Below, in pieces: positions 1 through 10,362 of a DNA stretch of 64,000 nucleotides. A program made the translations under genes and the position numbers. Numbering within the stretch: position 1 is the first letter of the stretch; every line of letters begins with the position of its first letter. Source of the stretch: Haliclona indistincta (lineage: Eukaryota > Porifera > Demospongiae > Haplosclerida > Chalinidae); assembly GCA_964017065.1 (NCBI GenBank), contig OZ024790.1, positions 10,676,403 to 10,740,402 on the forward strand. The letters run 5' to 3'. The notes under the pieces were generated by a model that had not been told where the DNA came from, did no database searches, and worked only from the letters and a program-made list of their open reading frames with translations.

Positions 1-19
1 GCGTCCCCAGACAATACTA

Positions 20-590
20 GCTGCTGTTGTACTAGCTGCTGCACTGCTGTTGCACTAGCTGCCTCACTGCTGTTGTACTAGCTGCCTCACTGCTGTTGTA
101 CTAGCTGCCTCACTGCTGTTGTACTATAGCTGCTACACTGCTGTTGTACTAGCTGCCTCACTGCTGTTGTACTAGCTGCTGCACTGCTGTTGTACTAGCT
201 GCCTCACTGCTGTTGTACTAGCTGCTGCACTGCTGTTGTACTAGCTGCTGCACTGCTGTTGTACTAGCTGCTGCACTGCTGTTGTACTAGCTGCTGCACT
301 GCTGTTGTACTAGCTGCTGCACTGGAGTTGTACTAGCTGCCTCACTGCTGTTGTACTAGCTGCTGCACTGGAGTTGTACTAGCTGCCTCACTGCTGTTGT
401 ACTAGCTGCCTCACTGCTGTTGTACTAGCTGCTGCACTGCTGTTGTACTAGCTGCCTCACTGCTGTTGTACTAGCTGCTGCACTGCTGTTGTACTAGCTG
501 CTTCACTGCTGTTGTACTAGCTGCTGCACTGCTGTTGTACTAGCTGCTGCACATGCAGTTGTATACTAGCTGCTGCACTGCTGCAGTGCA
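20..590. repeat. 23-bp minisatellite array
   Basis: About 24 head-to-tail copies of a 23-bp unit containing ACTGCTGTTGTACTAGCTGC followed by two or three variable bases (mostly CT or TG). Variant units (ACTGGAGTTG, or CTATAGCTG with a short insertion) are scattered through the array. Short open frames across it are by-products of the repeat. The array continues to the left edge of the window, so its full length is unknown. Confidence 0.95.
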
Positions 591-1025
591 AAATTGAATC
601 ACAGCAGTCTAGATAGTAATGTTTCATACTGCATTTCTAGTAACAGAATACATGAATGCTTAAAACAGCACTCAACTATCTTTACACTGGTCACTACCTC
701 AGTACCAATCCAGTAGCACGTGTTTGGTGCGAGAGAATGGCTTGCATGCTTCCATAGTTCATGATCAGCTTCTGCTGCTTGCATGCTTCCATAGTTTTGC
801 TGCTTGTATACTGTGATGGTTCTGCTGCTTGCATGGTTCTGCTGTCCTTCCATGAATATGTTGCTCATGCAGTTACATGCTTCCACCGTATAGTTTTACT
901 GATTATGCTTCCATGGTTCAATGCTACTGATTATGCTACTTGCATGCTTCAATTGTTCTGTTCGATCCCTGATGCATCTGCTGCTTACATGCATCTCGAC
1001 CGAGGCTTCACACCTTTGGTGCTTC
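591..1025. other. spacer with degenerate repeats, no gene seen
   Basis: Between the two satellites there are loose repeats of a GCTTGCATGCTTCCATAGTT-like word and its variants (for example 741-800 and 868-960). Open frames on both strands here lack domain features and look like by-products of the repetitive sequence. No gene is supported. Confidence 0.5.
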
Positions 1026-1650
1026 ATTACTACTGCAGTTGGTCTAACATTGTTACTACTGCAGTTGGTCTAACATTGTTACTACTGCAGTTGGTCTTAC
1101 ATTGTTACTACTGCAGTTGGTCTAACATTGTTACTATACTGCAGTTGGTCTAACATAGTTACTACTGCAGTTGGTCTAACATTGTTACTACTGCAGTTGG
1201 TCTAACATTGTTACTACTGCAGTTGGTCTAACATTGTTACTATACTGCAGTTGGTCTAACATAGTTACTACTGCAGTTGGTCTAACATTGTTACTATACT
1301 GCAGTTGGTCTAACATATTGTTACTATACTGCAGTTGGTCTAACATAGTTACTACTGCAGTTGGTCTAACATTTTGTTACTACTGCAGTTGGTCTAACAT
1401 AGTTACTACTGCAGTTGGTCTAACATAGTTACTACTGCAGTTGGTCTAACATAGTTACTACTGCAGTTGGTCTAACATAGTTACTACTGCAGTTGGTCTA
1501 ACATAGTTACTACTGCAGTTGGTCTAACATAGTTACTACTGCAGTTGGTGTAACATAGTTACTACTGCAGTTGGTCTAACATAGTTACTACTGCAGTTGG
1601 TCTAACATAGTTACTACTGCAGTTGGTCTAACATAGTTACTACTGCAGTT
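1026..1650. repeat. 26-bp minisatellite array
   Basis: About 24 copies of a 26-bp unit built around TACTGCAGTTGGTCTAAC, joined by ATAGT or ATTGT. Each unit has a CTGCAG palindrome. The 3' units are more homogeneous (all AACATAGTT) than the 5' units, which have indels (AACATATTG, AACATTTTG). That gradient suggests recent homogenisation of the right half. The sequence then runs as ordinary unique DNA to about 1856. Confidence 0.95.
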
Positions 1651-1958
1651 GGTGTAACTTTTCTACATAGCACACAATGTTATGCATTGTCTATACCTAG
1701 TAGTATGATTGTTTGTAGTTAATGGAACAAGTCTATGCAGGTTGAAGTAGTGCGTAGTCTGTGTCGCCAGTGTGGTCTGCCTGACAAGAGGTCGAAGGTG
1801 GAGTGTGTTTTAAGGTTACAAAAACAATATATAACATGAAAAATGACTACATTAAAGTGGTGTTCAATTGGCTTCTTGATATGCTTACCTTACCATAGAC
1901 TCAAAGCTATGTCTCACATGCGATAATAATGTGATACACCTGTACTACATCATAGTAC

Positions 1959-2033
1959 TAGCCTCGCCTCCAGGCCACTCCCCCTGCTGAGGGGATGAAC
2001 GAGGAAGGAGGGTGTGGCCTGGGGATGAGGCTA
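1959..2033. mobile_element. short foldback (hairpin) element, TAGCCTCG family
   Basis: The sequence runs from TAGCCTCGCCTCCAGGCCAC to GTGGCCTGGGGATGAGGCTA, with near-complementary ends around a CCCCTGCTGAGGGG centre. Related elements sit at 46461-46514, 47820-47863 and 63528-63602. A half-copy (GGCCTGGGTACGAGGCTA) is at 10527-10543. Confidence 0.75.
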
Positions 2034-2327
2034 GGCTAGTATAGTACATGTGAAATACATTATTGATAGAGCACAGCTGAAACAATCGTATGATTAGATC
2101 TACATTTTAACAATGTGAACACATTAATTTTTGCTGAACAAAATAATAATTGAAAAGAGAGAACAGAAACATAGAATCTGAAACTGCAGACAGTCGACAA
2201 CATGAGTTATCAGACTGTTTCGATCTATCGGATCTCATCAGTGCAGTCAATCAGACATAGTTTGAGAGATGAAGACTTAGTGTGAGAGAGAGAGTATGAG
2301 CACAAATTATGTAAGTGATTGAGAATG

Positions 2328-2384
2328 TGCGTGCAGGAAAACTTGCACGCATTATGAAACCTGACTTTCATTCAGGTTTCATAA
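2328..2384. repeat. pair of adjacent perfect hairpins
   Basis: 2328-2351 can fold as TGCGTGCAGG/CTTGCACGCA with an AAAA loop. 2351-2384 can fold as ATTATGAAACCTGA paired with its complement around a short CTTTCA-type loop. Both hairpins are kept in the right arm (63191-63246), where the first stem has a T-to-C change that improves pairing. Function is unknown. Confidence 0.7.
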
Positions 2385-2679
2385 TTGACCTTCAATCAGC
2401 AGAAGCTCATTTATAACTATTCCATCATCTCACATAATATCATAATTATTTTTGTTTTTCTAGTAGAGCTTGTTTTATTTGTAAAAATTTTAGGAGGTGA
2501 ATTTTTACACACACACACACATGCACTCATACGCACTCATGCACATGAATACACAGATTTTGCTTTTGCTTATAATGTGTGTAAGATAGAGAGTGAAAGC
2601 AGACAGATTTGGAGAGAGCTACATGTATAGAGTAAGAGACAGATGAAAATACAGAGATAGAAACATTGAAACAAAGACA

Positions 2680-2716
2680 ATTAGAGAGAGAGAGAGAGAG
2701 GAGAGAGGAGAGGGAG
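2680..2716. repeat. GA microsatellite
   Basis: A run of GA dinucleotides with GGAGA interruptions. A second GA/GACA microsatellite lies at 3121-3164. Both have counterparts in the right arm. Confidence 0.85.
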
Positions 2717-3125
2717 AGCGATAATTTAACTCTTTGATGGCTACGGATTCCATGATGACAAGTACTCTCACCACTATCCATGCCACTCTAGCTGACAACC
2801 CATGTCAAGTGACTCAAGTAAACAGATCAAGGTTCAGCTATAGGTGAAGCCATCTGCTACTGTACATAGCCATGAACAGTTCGGGCCACCAATCACATAA
2901 TTAAGTTCATGCATGCATGGTAGTGTCTAGAGTGCAGTAACCATCAGTTCATTTTACTCAACTGCTGTCCAGACTACGTAGTGACTTTGTTGCTGGTTTG
3001 TGGTTTAGCTATTGGGTATTACAATTTACACCAACATAGCACTGCAAGCATAGAATGCAAGACCAATAGGGAGCAGCATCCTTATGACACACAAAGATGC
3101 TATGGCAACTGGTTATTGAGGAGAA

Positions 3126-3163
<38 letters not shown>

Positions 3164-3837
3164 GGATAATAAACTGTCATGCTATTGACGACACACATAT
3201 TGACCTACACAACAAAATGCTTAACCCTTTAATGCCTACACATCGACTACTAGGCATCTATTCACATTGTATCAACCTTGCTCTATGATGTACATAGATT
3301 AGTACATGCACGTATTGCATTTTGACATTGGGGAGGTCTGAATTACTTTATTATCTATGCAGGCACGTACACACACAACATACACCGAGGCATACACACA
3401 ACATACACTATACACATTAGCAAGGGCGTTTGACATTAGTATGTATAAATTATATTTAGCACACTGTTGGTGTGTGTTGATCAGTGGGGAATAGCAGACG
3501 GTGCAGGGTAATCGAGACTAGGTACATGTACGTACAGTACTAACTTACACGTGAAGGCGGCTAAACAGCAGCGCCAGCATCAGGAGCATCAGCTATCTTC
3601 CAAGCAATCTCCAGATAGTGCTACCTTTGGTGGAGCTTTATAGAAGCTTCCGGCCTGTAATTGAGATTTCCGGCCTGTGCGAGGAGGTGGGCGGATGACA
3701 AGGTCTGACTATTTCCGGCCTGTGCGAGGAGGTATTTCCGGCCTGTGCGAGGAGGCGGATGACAAGTCCATATGGCTGCATGCGATATGCTGCACTGGTT
3801 ACGCTTACGTTGTTAGCTGAAAGAGCGCGAACCGTGA

Positions 3838-5188
3838 ATGCAAGCAGCAGCAGCATGCAACATGGAACTTGCTTTGCAGCACGCAGCAGTGGCACTCGGT
3901 ATCAAGAGCCTAAGGGAGCAGCAGAAAGAGGTCACAAAGTTGGTTTTAGAGGCTCAACAAGATGTCTTTGTTTCTCTGCCAACTGGCTTCGGAAAATCCT
4001 TCTGTTTTCAGAGCCTTCCAATAGTGTACGACTACTTGCACGACTGCCATGGTTCCTCTATTGTTATAGTAGTGGAGCCTACTGCTGCTGTGATGAGGGA
4101 TCATGTAGAGACTCTTCTTGCCAAAGGGATGAAAGCTGCCTTTATCAATCACGAGCAAGCCGACGAGACGGTGAAGACAGATGTTGTAGCAGGAAAGTAT
4201 CAGTACGTGTACATTTCTCCAGAATCTCTGACTCAAAATGACCGTTTTAGAAGCATGCTCCTTTCCAGAGTTTACCAATCACACCTTGTAGCTCTTATCG
4301 TTGATGAAGCACACACTGTGACTTCATGGTGAGCCTGCATGCCTTGCAATTGATCATGACTGAGCCTAATGCATGCACTCCTTTTATCATGATTTCTTGC
4401 ACTGTAGGGCAGATTTTCGAAGCCATTTCAAGAACATAGCCGAGATTCGATCGCTAGTTAGCAAGACTCGACTCGTGGCATTGACAGCAACTGCAACTTC
4501 TACTACAATCGAAAGTGTGTGCAGAAGTCTATGCATGAGGAATGTCGCTAGAGTTTCGTACAACCCTGATAGGCCAAACATTGAATTAGTTCGTATACAG
4601 ATGCCCTGCAACGAGTCATCTTGGTCAGATTACCTTAAAGACGATGCAGAAGTGCTGAAGTCATGCCGCCTTGACACACAAAGAAGGATTTATTTTTGTC
4701 GCACAATTGAGATGGTTTGTAGATTGTATGAGGTGTTCGAGAACTATCTCGGTGCTGAAGCATATGTGACATCTAGCAGTTTCACACCAGAAAACAGGCT
4801 TTTTGCAATGTATCACAGTGAGAGTGCCAAGTCTGTCAAAGAGGCTGTACTTCGTTCACTCATCAAGGAGGATGGCACAGTTAGAAGAGTGTTTGCTACA
4901 CAATCCCTAAGCATGGGTGTGGACTGCCCGAACATCAGAGAGGTTGTATTTTGGGGACCACCAAAGACGATTGATGAGTATTTTCAAGAGGCTGGTCGTG
5001 CTGGCAGAGATGGGCTTCGTGCTTCCGCATTACTGCTATTTTCTACTACTCAGCTACGCCGATGTAATAGTGACATCAAGACTCTTTGCTGTGCTGATGT
5101 ATGCTTGAGAAAAACAGTGTTGCTAACGTATGGCTATGATTGTGTTGAAAGTAGACTGCATTGTTGCTCTGTATGTTCTTCAAAGTAA
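3838..5188 (+). CDS. RecQ-like ATP-dependent DNA helicase, core only
   Basis: Two exons (3838-4328 and 4408-5188) joined by a 79-bp GT-AG intron give 423 residues. Helicase motifs appear in order: Walker A LPTGFGKSFCF, DEAH box in VDEAHTVTSW, motif III ALTATAT, and motif VI QEAGRAGRDG near the C-terminus. The end carries a Cys pattern (C..C.ADVC...CCSVC) like the RecQ zinc-binding subdomain. The protein stops there, so the winged-helix RQC and HRDC domains of full-length RecQ (usually 600+ residues) are absent. The ATG at 3838 lies 62 bp inside the inverted-repeat arm, so any promoter is probably in the arm. The gene converges on the DUF6589-type gene, with stops 64 bp apart. RecQ helicases unwind DNA 3' to 5'. 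Whether this copy serves the host or a mobile element is open, and the pairing favours the latter. Confidence 0.85.
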
Positions 5189-7377
5189 CATAATAAATCT
5201 ATAGACTCACTGTATCAATAATTTATAATAATTACGAGCTGGTAACTTATAATTAGTCAGTTGAAGAATCGTATACACTTTCATCGATAGTTAGTGGATG
5301 ATCTATCCATGCAGAAGGAAACTGGTGAAGGTAGGCTCCAAAGCGGTCTTGCTGACGTAGAACGAGCCTCTGGATTTGAGACTGACCAAGACGTCTTATG
5401 TGACCCTGCATCCACTTGGTCTTGGAGTATTTAACTCGGTCGATTCTCCCAAAGAAGTTATAAGGGAAAGAGTGGAAGGTGGCGTGTTCCTCACGGCTCT
5501 GGTACACTTGATGCTTAAGTAAAGAATCGATCATTAGTTGTTCATCTTCATTGGCACTTTTGTGTGAGTGAGCTGATGGTACAATGCTAATACTGCTTGT
5601 ATTGTCAAATGCCTCGGACATTGCTTGCAAAGTTGACAATGCTTTGCCAGTTCTTATTAAGGTCTTTTCTGTAACATTCCCACCAGATGTTCCCAGATGA
5701 CTCTTAAACGCACGATTAAGGTGTTCCATATGGAGATCACAAGATATGTTGCGCCCAAGTCCTCCCTTTGTATTAACAAATCTTGACCACAGTATTTGAT
5801 GGGCAGTTTGCTCACTCTGTAAAGACTTCACATCAGCCACAAGCTGAACGGACTCGTAGGCGTATTTAGTGTGCCCACTTGCTCTAAAGTAGAGCTGAAA
5901 TAGTTTCCACAACCGAAATACCCGATCACCGTCGCCTTCTCTGATCGCATCACGAAATTCTTCTGCTACTAACAGATCTGCGAGCAACCCCCAGACATAG
6001 TTCTGGACAGAAGAAGGGTGTTCTTCAGACAGAGCAGTTTCTTTGACCTTAACTGAAAATGTCAGACGAGGTAATATGAAATTGTCGATTAGCTTTGCTA
6101 GTTCGGTGCTCAAGTATAGCCATTTAGACTCGGATCCTGCCAGGACAAGAGGCACACTCCAGCTGTGTACAGATGGATCATCAGTTGTAGATACCATTCC
6201 AAAATAATTAGCCATTGCTGCAGTAGCATATGCAATTAAAACTGATCGAAAGAAGTCATCAATGGCATTCATCTCCTTAGATACTTGGCCAGTAACATTC
6301 CTTCTATTGATGAGGTTGCGTAGAAAGCTGAGTGTTCCTGGTTCAGCAGCTGAAGCTGCCTTAAAATAGCGAGTGAAAATGATCTGCATAATAATTTTAA
6401 AATATCACATGTCATTATTATAATTATTATTCTCAACAAGCAAAAAAAACACAACAAAATACAGTAGGTAAAACATTCTTATTATGTAGTATAATAATAG
6501 TTATGATAATGTAAATTCAGTTTGATTATGCAATATTAATTTTAATAATTATTATTATTATGCAACTACTTTATATTATATGGCTTGCCTCATAAAAGTT
6601 CATCTTTGTGTGCCAGTCCTCTACAGTTGGCACAAGTCCCTCTAAGCGCTCCTGCGTTGTAGCTGAGTCCTTTCTGTGACGCTGTGAGTTACGAGCCCGT
6701 TCACATGTCAGCTGGTCACCTCCAAAAACACATCCACTTATGAACTCGGTATTTTCAGATGCAGGAACAAACTTCTGAACTTCTTCCATGATCTCAATCA
6801 TCTCACTGCTGGTATTTTCATTTTTGAGAATGACACCAAGTGGTAGCTGTGCATGTGACAATAATCATAACTATTATTATTATTAATTTTACTGTCTTAC
6901 TTACAAAATGAGATGGTCTTGATTGTTCCTTTGAATAGCGATGAATGATATGCTGGGGTACACCTTCTTCAAGGAATTTAAAGGCTGAAAATTTCTTTAC
7001 AGCAATTCTTGCAAGGTGAACAGCAAAGTTGTCACGCAAAGCCTGGTAGTCCTCAGTTGATGGAAAAAAATCAGCTATAGAAAGACTTGTAGCTAAGCAT
7101 TGAGGCTGTTTGTTAGACAGATGGGACACATCTACACGATCTTGTAGAGCATAGTAGTGGAAAAAGTGAAGAAGCTGATCATTGCTATCCACACGCATTT
7201 CTCTAACTTTGACTGCTAAATCCAAATTGTCGCCTACTATCTTCCAATTTTTTGAATGAGCTACAATGTTTACAAAGACATAAAAGAAACGATTATCATA
7301 AGATGGCATGATTATGTGCAATGGGATTTATTATCAAACTGACCAGGTGCAGAAGCAGGTTGAGAAAAAGATTGTGA

Positions 7378-7850
7378 GTTGCCTTCAGGTGAGGTAAAAG
7401 GCTGTGAATTGCTACCTGAAAGCAAGATAATCATAATAAATTATATTGTATACTGACATGCTCACCAGTTGCACAAGAAGGCTGAGAATGAGAGTGTGTG
7501 TTGTCTCCCTGAGACTGTGAGTTGTCTTCAGGTGAAGTACGAGACTGTGAGTTGTCTTCAGGTGAAGTACGAGACTGTGAGTTGTCTTCAGGTGAAGTAC
7601 GAGACTGTGAGTTGTCTTCAGGTGAAATACGAGACTGTGAGTTGTCTTCAGGTGAAGTACGAGACTGTGAGTTGTCTTCAGGTGAAGTACGAGACTGTGA
7701 GTTGCCTTCAGGTGAAGTAAAAGGCTGTGAATTGCTACCTGAAAGCAAGATAATCATAATAAATTATATTGTATACTGACATGCTCACCAGTTGCACAAG
7801 AAGGCTGAGAATGAGAGTGTGTGTTGTCTTCATGAGACTGTGAGTTGCGT
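7378..7850 (-). repeat. 30-bp coding minisatellite inside a ~322-bp exon-intron duplication
   Basis: A 30-bp unit encoding SPEDNSQSRT on the minus strand is repeated about seven times at 7508-7735. In addition, the stretch from the SPEGNSQ codons through the next intron into the HSHSQPSCATG codons occurs twice (about 7378-7530 and 7701-7850). That duplicates a short intron with its splice sites. Reading frame is kept through all copies, so the region is a length-variable linker in the protein. Confidence 0.85.
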
Positions 7851-8415
7851 CCTATTGGTGTTTTGCATCCTAATGCAATGTGCATGCTTGTAAATTAAGT
7901 CAAAGTGTGAGTGTACCTGTTAGTGACAGATGGTCATGGATGACACCCCAGAGAGAGTCACTAGTTAATATCTTAGAGAGATCTGTACTGGCCTCCTTTT
8001 GATGCCTCCAACTGTATAATTCTTCATCATGGCACTTGGCCAACTTGTCAATCACAGTCAAAGTATGGGCACGAACAAGGCAAATGCCAACTTTGTTCAG
8101 ACGAGTGTATGTCTATAGTAATGAAAGAGCCTACTAATATTATGCATGATGCATAATGCATGAGCAAAAATATAATCATGCATACAATAGACATATTTAT
8201 TACATACATACCTGTGCAGTTGCATGACCAGCATTCAATAATAGGGACATTACATGTTGTACTGCACTCATGTGCTTGTTTGCAGCTTTGAGCAAAATTG
8301 CGGCAGCCATTCCAAGATAAGGGAATTTTTCCTTTTCATCAGATGATTTGGCAGCAGCAGTAAGTGTAGCCAAAAGAAGAGGAGCCCTTTCCCTTAGCTC
8401 AGCAATCAAGGAATC

Positions 8416-9255
8416 AGGGAAAATGATGTCAGTCACATTCAATCCTGGTCCTCTCTTAATGCTTTGACTTTTAATGGTTCAAAGTGCAAGCAAATGTTAT
8501 TGTCTCGTAAAAAGAAGCCTACTGTTTGCATACCTATGGTTCTAAATGGACAACCTTTACAAATTGTCAACTCTTTCAAGTATTTGGGTTTAATGATATC
8601 TTCAGATCTGGGCTGGAGTACTCACATCCAATACATTTGCAGTAAAGCTAAGAAGATGTTAGGTATCCTTTATAGACAATTCTCAAGCAATGCAACAGAA
8701 TCCACAATGGTCAAACTTTATCTATCCCAAGTTAGACCACTCTTGGAATATGGTGTTGAGGTGTGGCATCCATATCTCTCTAAGGACACACAGGCTTTAG
8801 AAAATGTGCAGAAATTTGCACTTCGCATTTGTTCTAATAACTGGCAAGCTAACTACCATGACTTACTTGAGCATTATAATTTACCTACTTTGGAAAATCG
8901 TCGTCTATATCTGTCTTTGTGCACTTTCTTTAAAATCGTACACAAACTTAGTTATTTTCCCGCTTCCCTTATACCATCTCATTTTTCTTTCTCTGCTCTC
9001 CGTTCTTCTAATCCTCATAATTTCTTTATTCCTTTCTCTCGTACTTATCAGTCTGCCAACTCTTTCATGTTTCGTTCTATTAAATTATGGAATAACCTAC
9101 CTACAGATGCTAAACTGTGTACTGACCTTAAGTTATTTAAAAAACTTATTTTACCTTTATTTAGTTAACTTAATTAATTATACCTACCACTACTAGCACG
9201 ATTTGCTAAATGTGTGTTATTTCTATAAAAAAATAAAAAAAAAAAAAAAAAAAAA
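8416..9255 (+). mobile_element. 5'-truncated non-LTR retrotransposon (reverse transcriptase C-terminus)
   Basis: An open frame runs from the element's 5' edge to the stop at 9168. It encodes the end of a LINE-type reverse transcriptase: SLNALTFNGSKCKQMLLSRKK, FKYLGLMISSDLGWSTHI and the thumb-like LLEYGVEVWHPYLSKD, then a conserved tail with RSIKLWNNLP. A roughly 85-bp 3' UTR and a poly(A) run (9229-9255) follow. GAATC is present on both sides (8411-8415 and 9256-9260), consistent with a short target-site duplication. Upstream RT motifs and any endonuclease are missing, so it is dead on arrival. It lies antisense within exon 5 of the DUF6589-type gene. The clade (jockey, CR1 or similar) cannot be fixed from this piece. 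Confidence 0.9.
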
Positions 9256-10362
9256 GAATCCCAGGAAAACTGCAACAAATCAGACTTGTTGGTTTTACGT
9301 AGCAATGATGGAGATTTAGTTGTCATTAGCGATTGTGACTCCGATCTAACAACATTTGCTACTTCAGCAGCTAAGAAAGGAGAAGTCAAGGGATTTCGAA
9401 CAACTTCTCTGACCAGTGCTTGCCAATGACCTCTAGCTAAAGCCTTGCCCATTGCTTGACTAAATTTAGTCAACGTAACATTCACAGGTTTAGTGTAGTG
9501 AATTGTCATTGTCACCTATATAATGCAATGAAATTGATGATAAAATAAAATTAATAATTATAGGATTAATTCGGCACATGCATCATCAGCAGCATGCATG
9601 CTGCTAACCTGGCAATCAGCTTTATCTGTGTTATGATGAGTGCTGACTGACTGCAGGCTGGCTGCAACTGGGCTAGCTGGCTGCAGGCTCGATGGTCTTT
9701 CAGCCACAGAGGGTGACAACTGCATGCGTGTATCAGTGCAGTGCCATTATTATATAATAAACATTATGCTTGTATCACATTATACCTGTTCTTCTTGAAA
9801 CAAAGATCTACGTGCATGACTATCTGGCTGTGCTAGCCTGATTCTTTTTTCTGGTGGTTTAGCTGCACTGTCGGGACTCGTACTAGTAGCCATGATTGAA
9901 TCTCTGTCTCTTTTGCTGTGAAGCATCCTCTCCTGTCTTCCCAATGCTTTTAAAACATTATCTGCTAGAAAATTTTCTATATTTCGAGCCTTTCTCTTAT
10001 GGTTCTCGATTTGGTCCAACTGAGACACGCATTGTCTGCCAACATAGCTGCACAGAAAAGAGACCGGCTGAAGGGTAACTAGATTTGCAAGACTGACAAC
10101 TAACCTAGATAAACAATCATCTTCAAACAAGGCGGGAGAAGAACTGCACTGTTCAGCTATAATTATATCAAGTAATAGTACTACAGTAAACTTATTGTGC
10201 TACGCTGCATTGTAAACACTTACAGATAGTATCACTGCGAGTGTGAACAAGACAGTTGAATCTTTCCACTAAAGACCCAGAAAATAGCATTTTCCTAGAC
10301 TTGGTAGTTGCTGGCTCGTCGCAAACACGACAAACGTCTAGTCTAGATCTCATCGCCGCCAT

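Larger units (their letters stand above)
1857..3775. repeat. left arm of a long inverted repeat
   Basis: Read 5' to 3', this 1.9-kb segment matches the reverse complement of 61774-63848 almost throughout. The outer edge is GGTGTTCAATTGGCTTCTTG (1857) and the inner edge is CAAGTCCATATGG (3775). Shared landmarks in order are a foldback element, two adjacent hairpins, AC/GA microsatellites, a TTAACCC(T)TTAATGCC stretch, and three copies of TTTCCGGCCTGTGCGAGGAGG near 3660-3755. The arms differ by scattered substitutions and indels. One indel removes about 120 bp here (near 1904) that in the right arm contains a plausible exon. No target-site duplication is evident at either arm. Confidence 0.9.
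5253..10362 (-). pseudogene. DUF6589-type protein gene, 12 exons, interrupted by a retrotransposon
   Basis: Exons read on the minus strand: 10362-10224, 10156-10105, 10047-9786, 9719-9609, 9515-8212 (split by the insertion at 8416-9255), 8112-7917, 7869-7789, 7738-7466, 7415-7344, 7260-6905, 6846-6589, 6383-5253. With the insertion and one target-site copy removed, phases agree at every junction and sum to 1,130 codons. The N-terminus has a CRVC...C...C zinc-finger-like (ZAD-like) segment. The middle has the family's GHATAQ-TYTRLNK helix and a tandem SPEDNSQSRT repeat. The core carries VGDNLDLAVK, GGDQLTCERARNSQRHR and LRNLINRRNV, which I recognise as DUF6589 hallmarks. Function of the domain is unknown. 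It is strongly amplified in some fungi and invertebrates and is suspected to be transposon-derived. The 6588-6384 intron appears to use a GC donor (GAG/GCAAGC). The insertion probably inactivates this copy. Confidence 0.8.

Noticed and set aside
1..1650. Satellite arrays considered as a CRISPR array
   Set aside because: Units are contiguous with no unique spacers, and the genome is eukaryotic.
7469..7779. Plus-strand frames ETVSCLQVKY and SSGEVRDCEL repeats
   Set aside because: They are antisense translations of the 30-bp coding minisatellite; the minus-strand frame fits the exon phases of the DUF6589-type gene.
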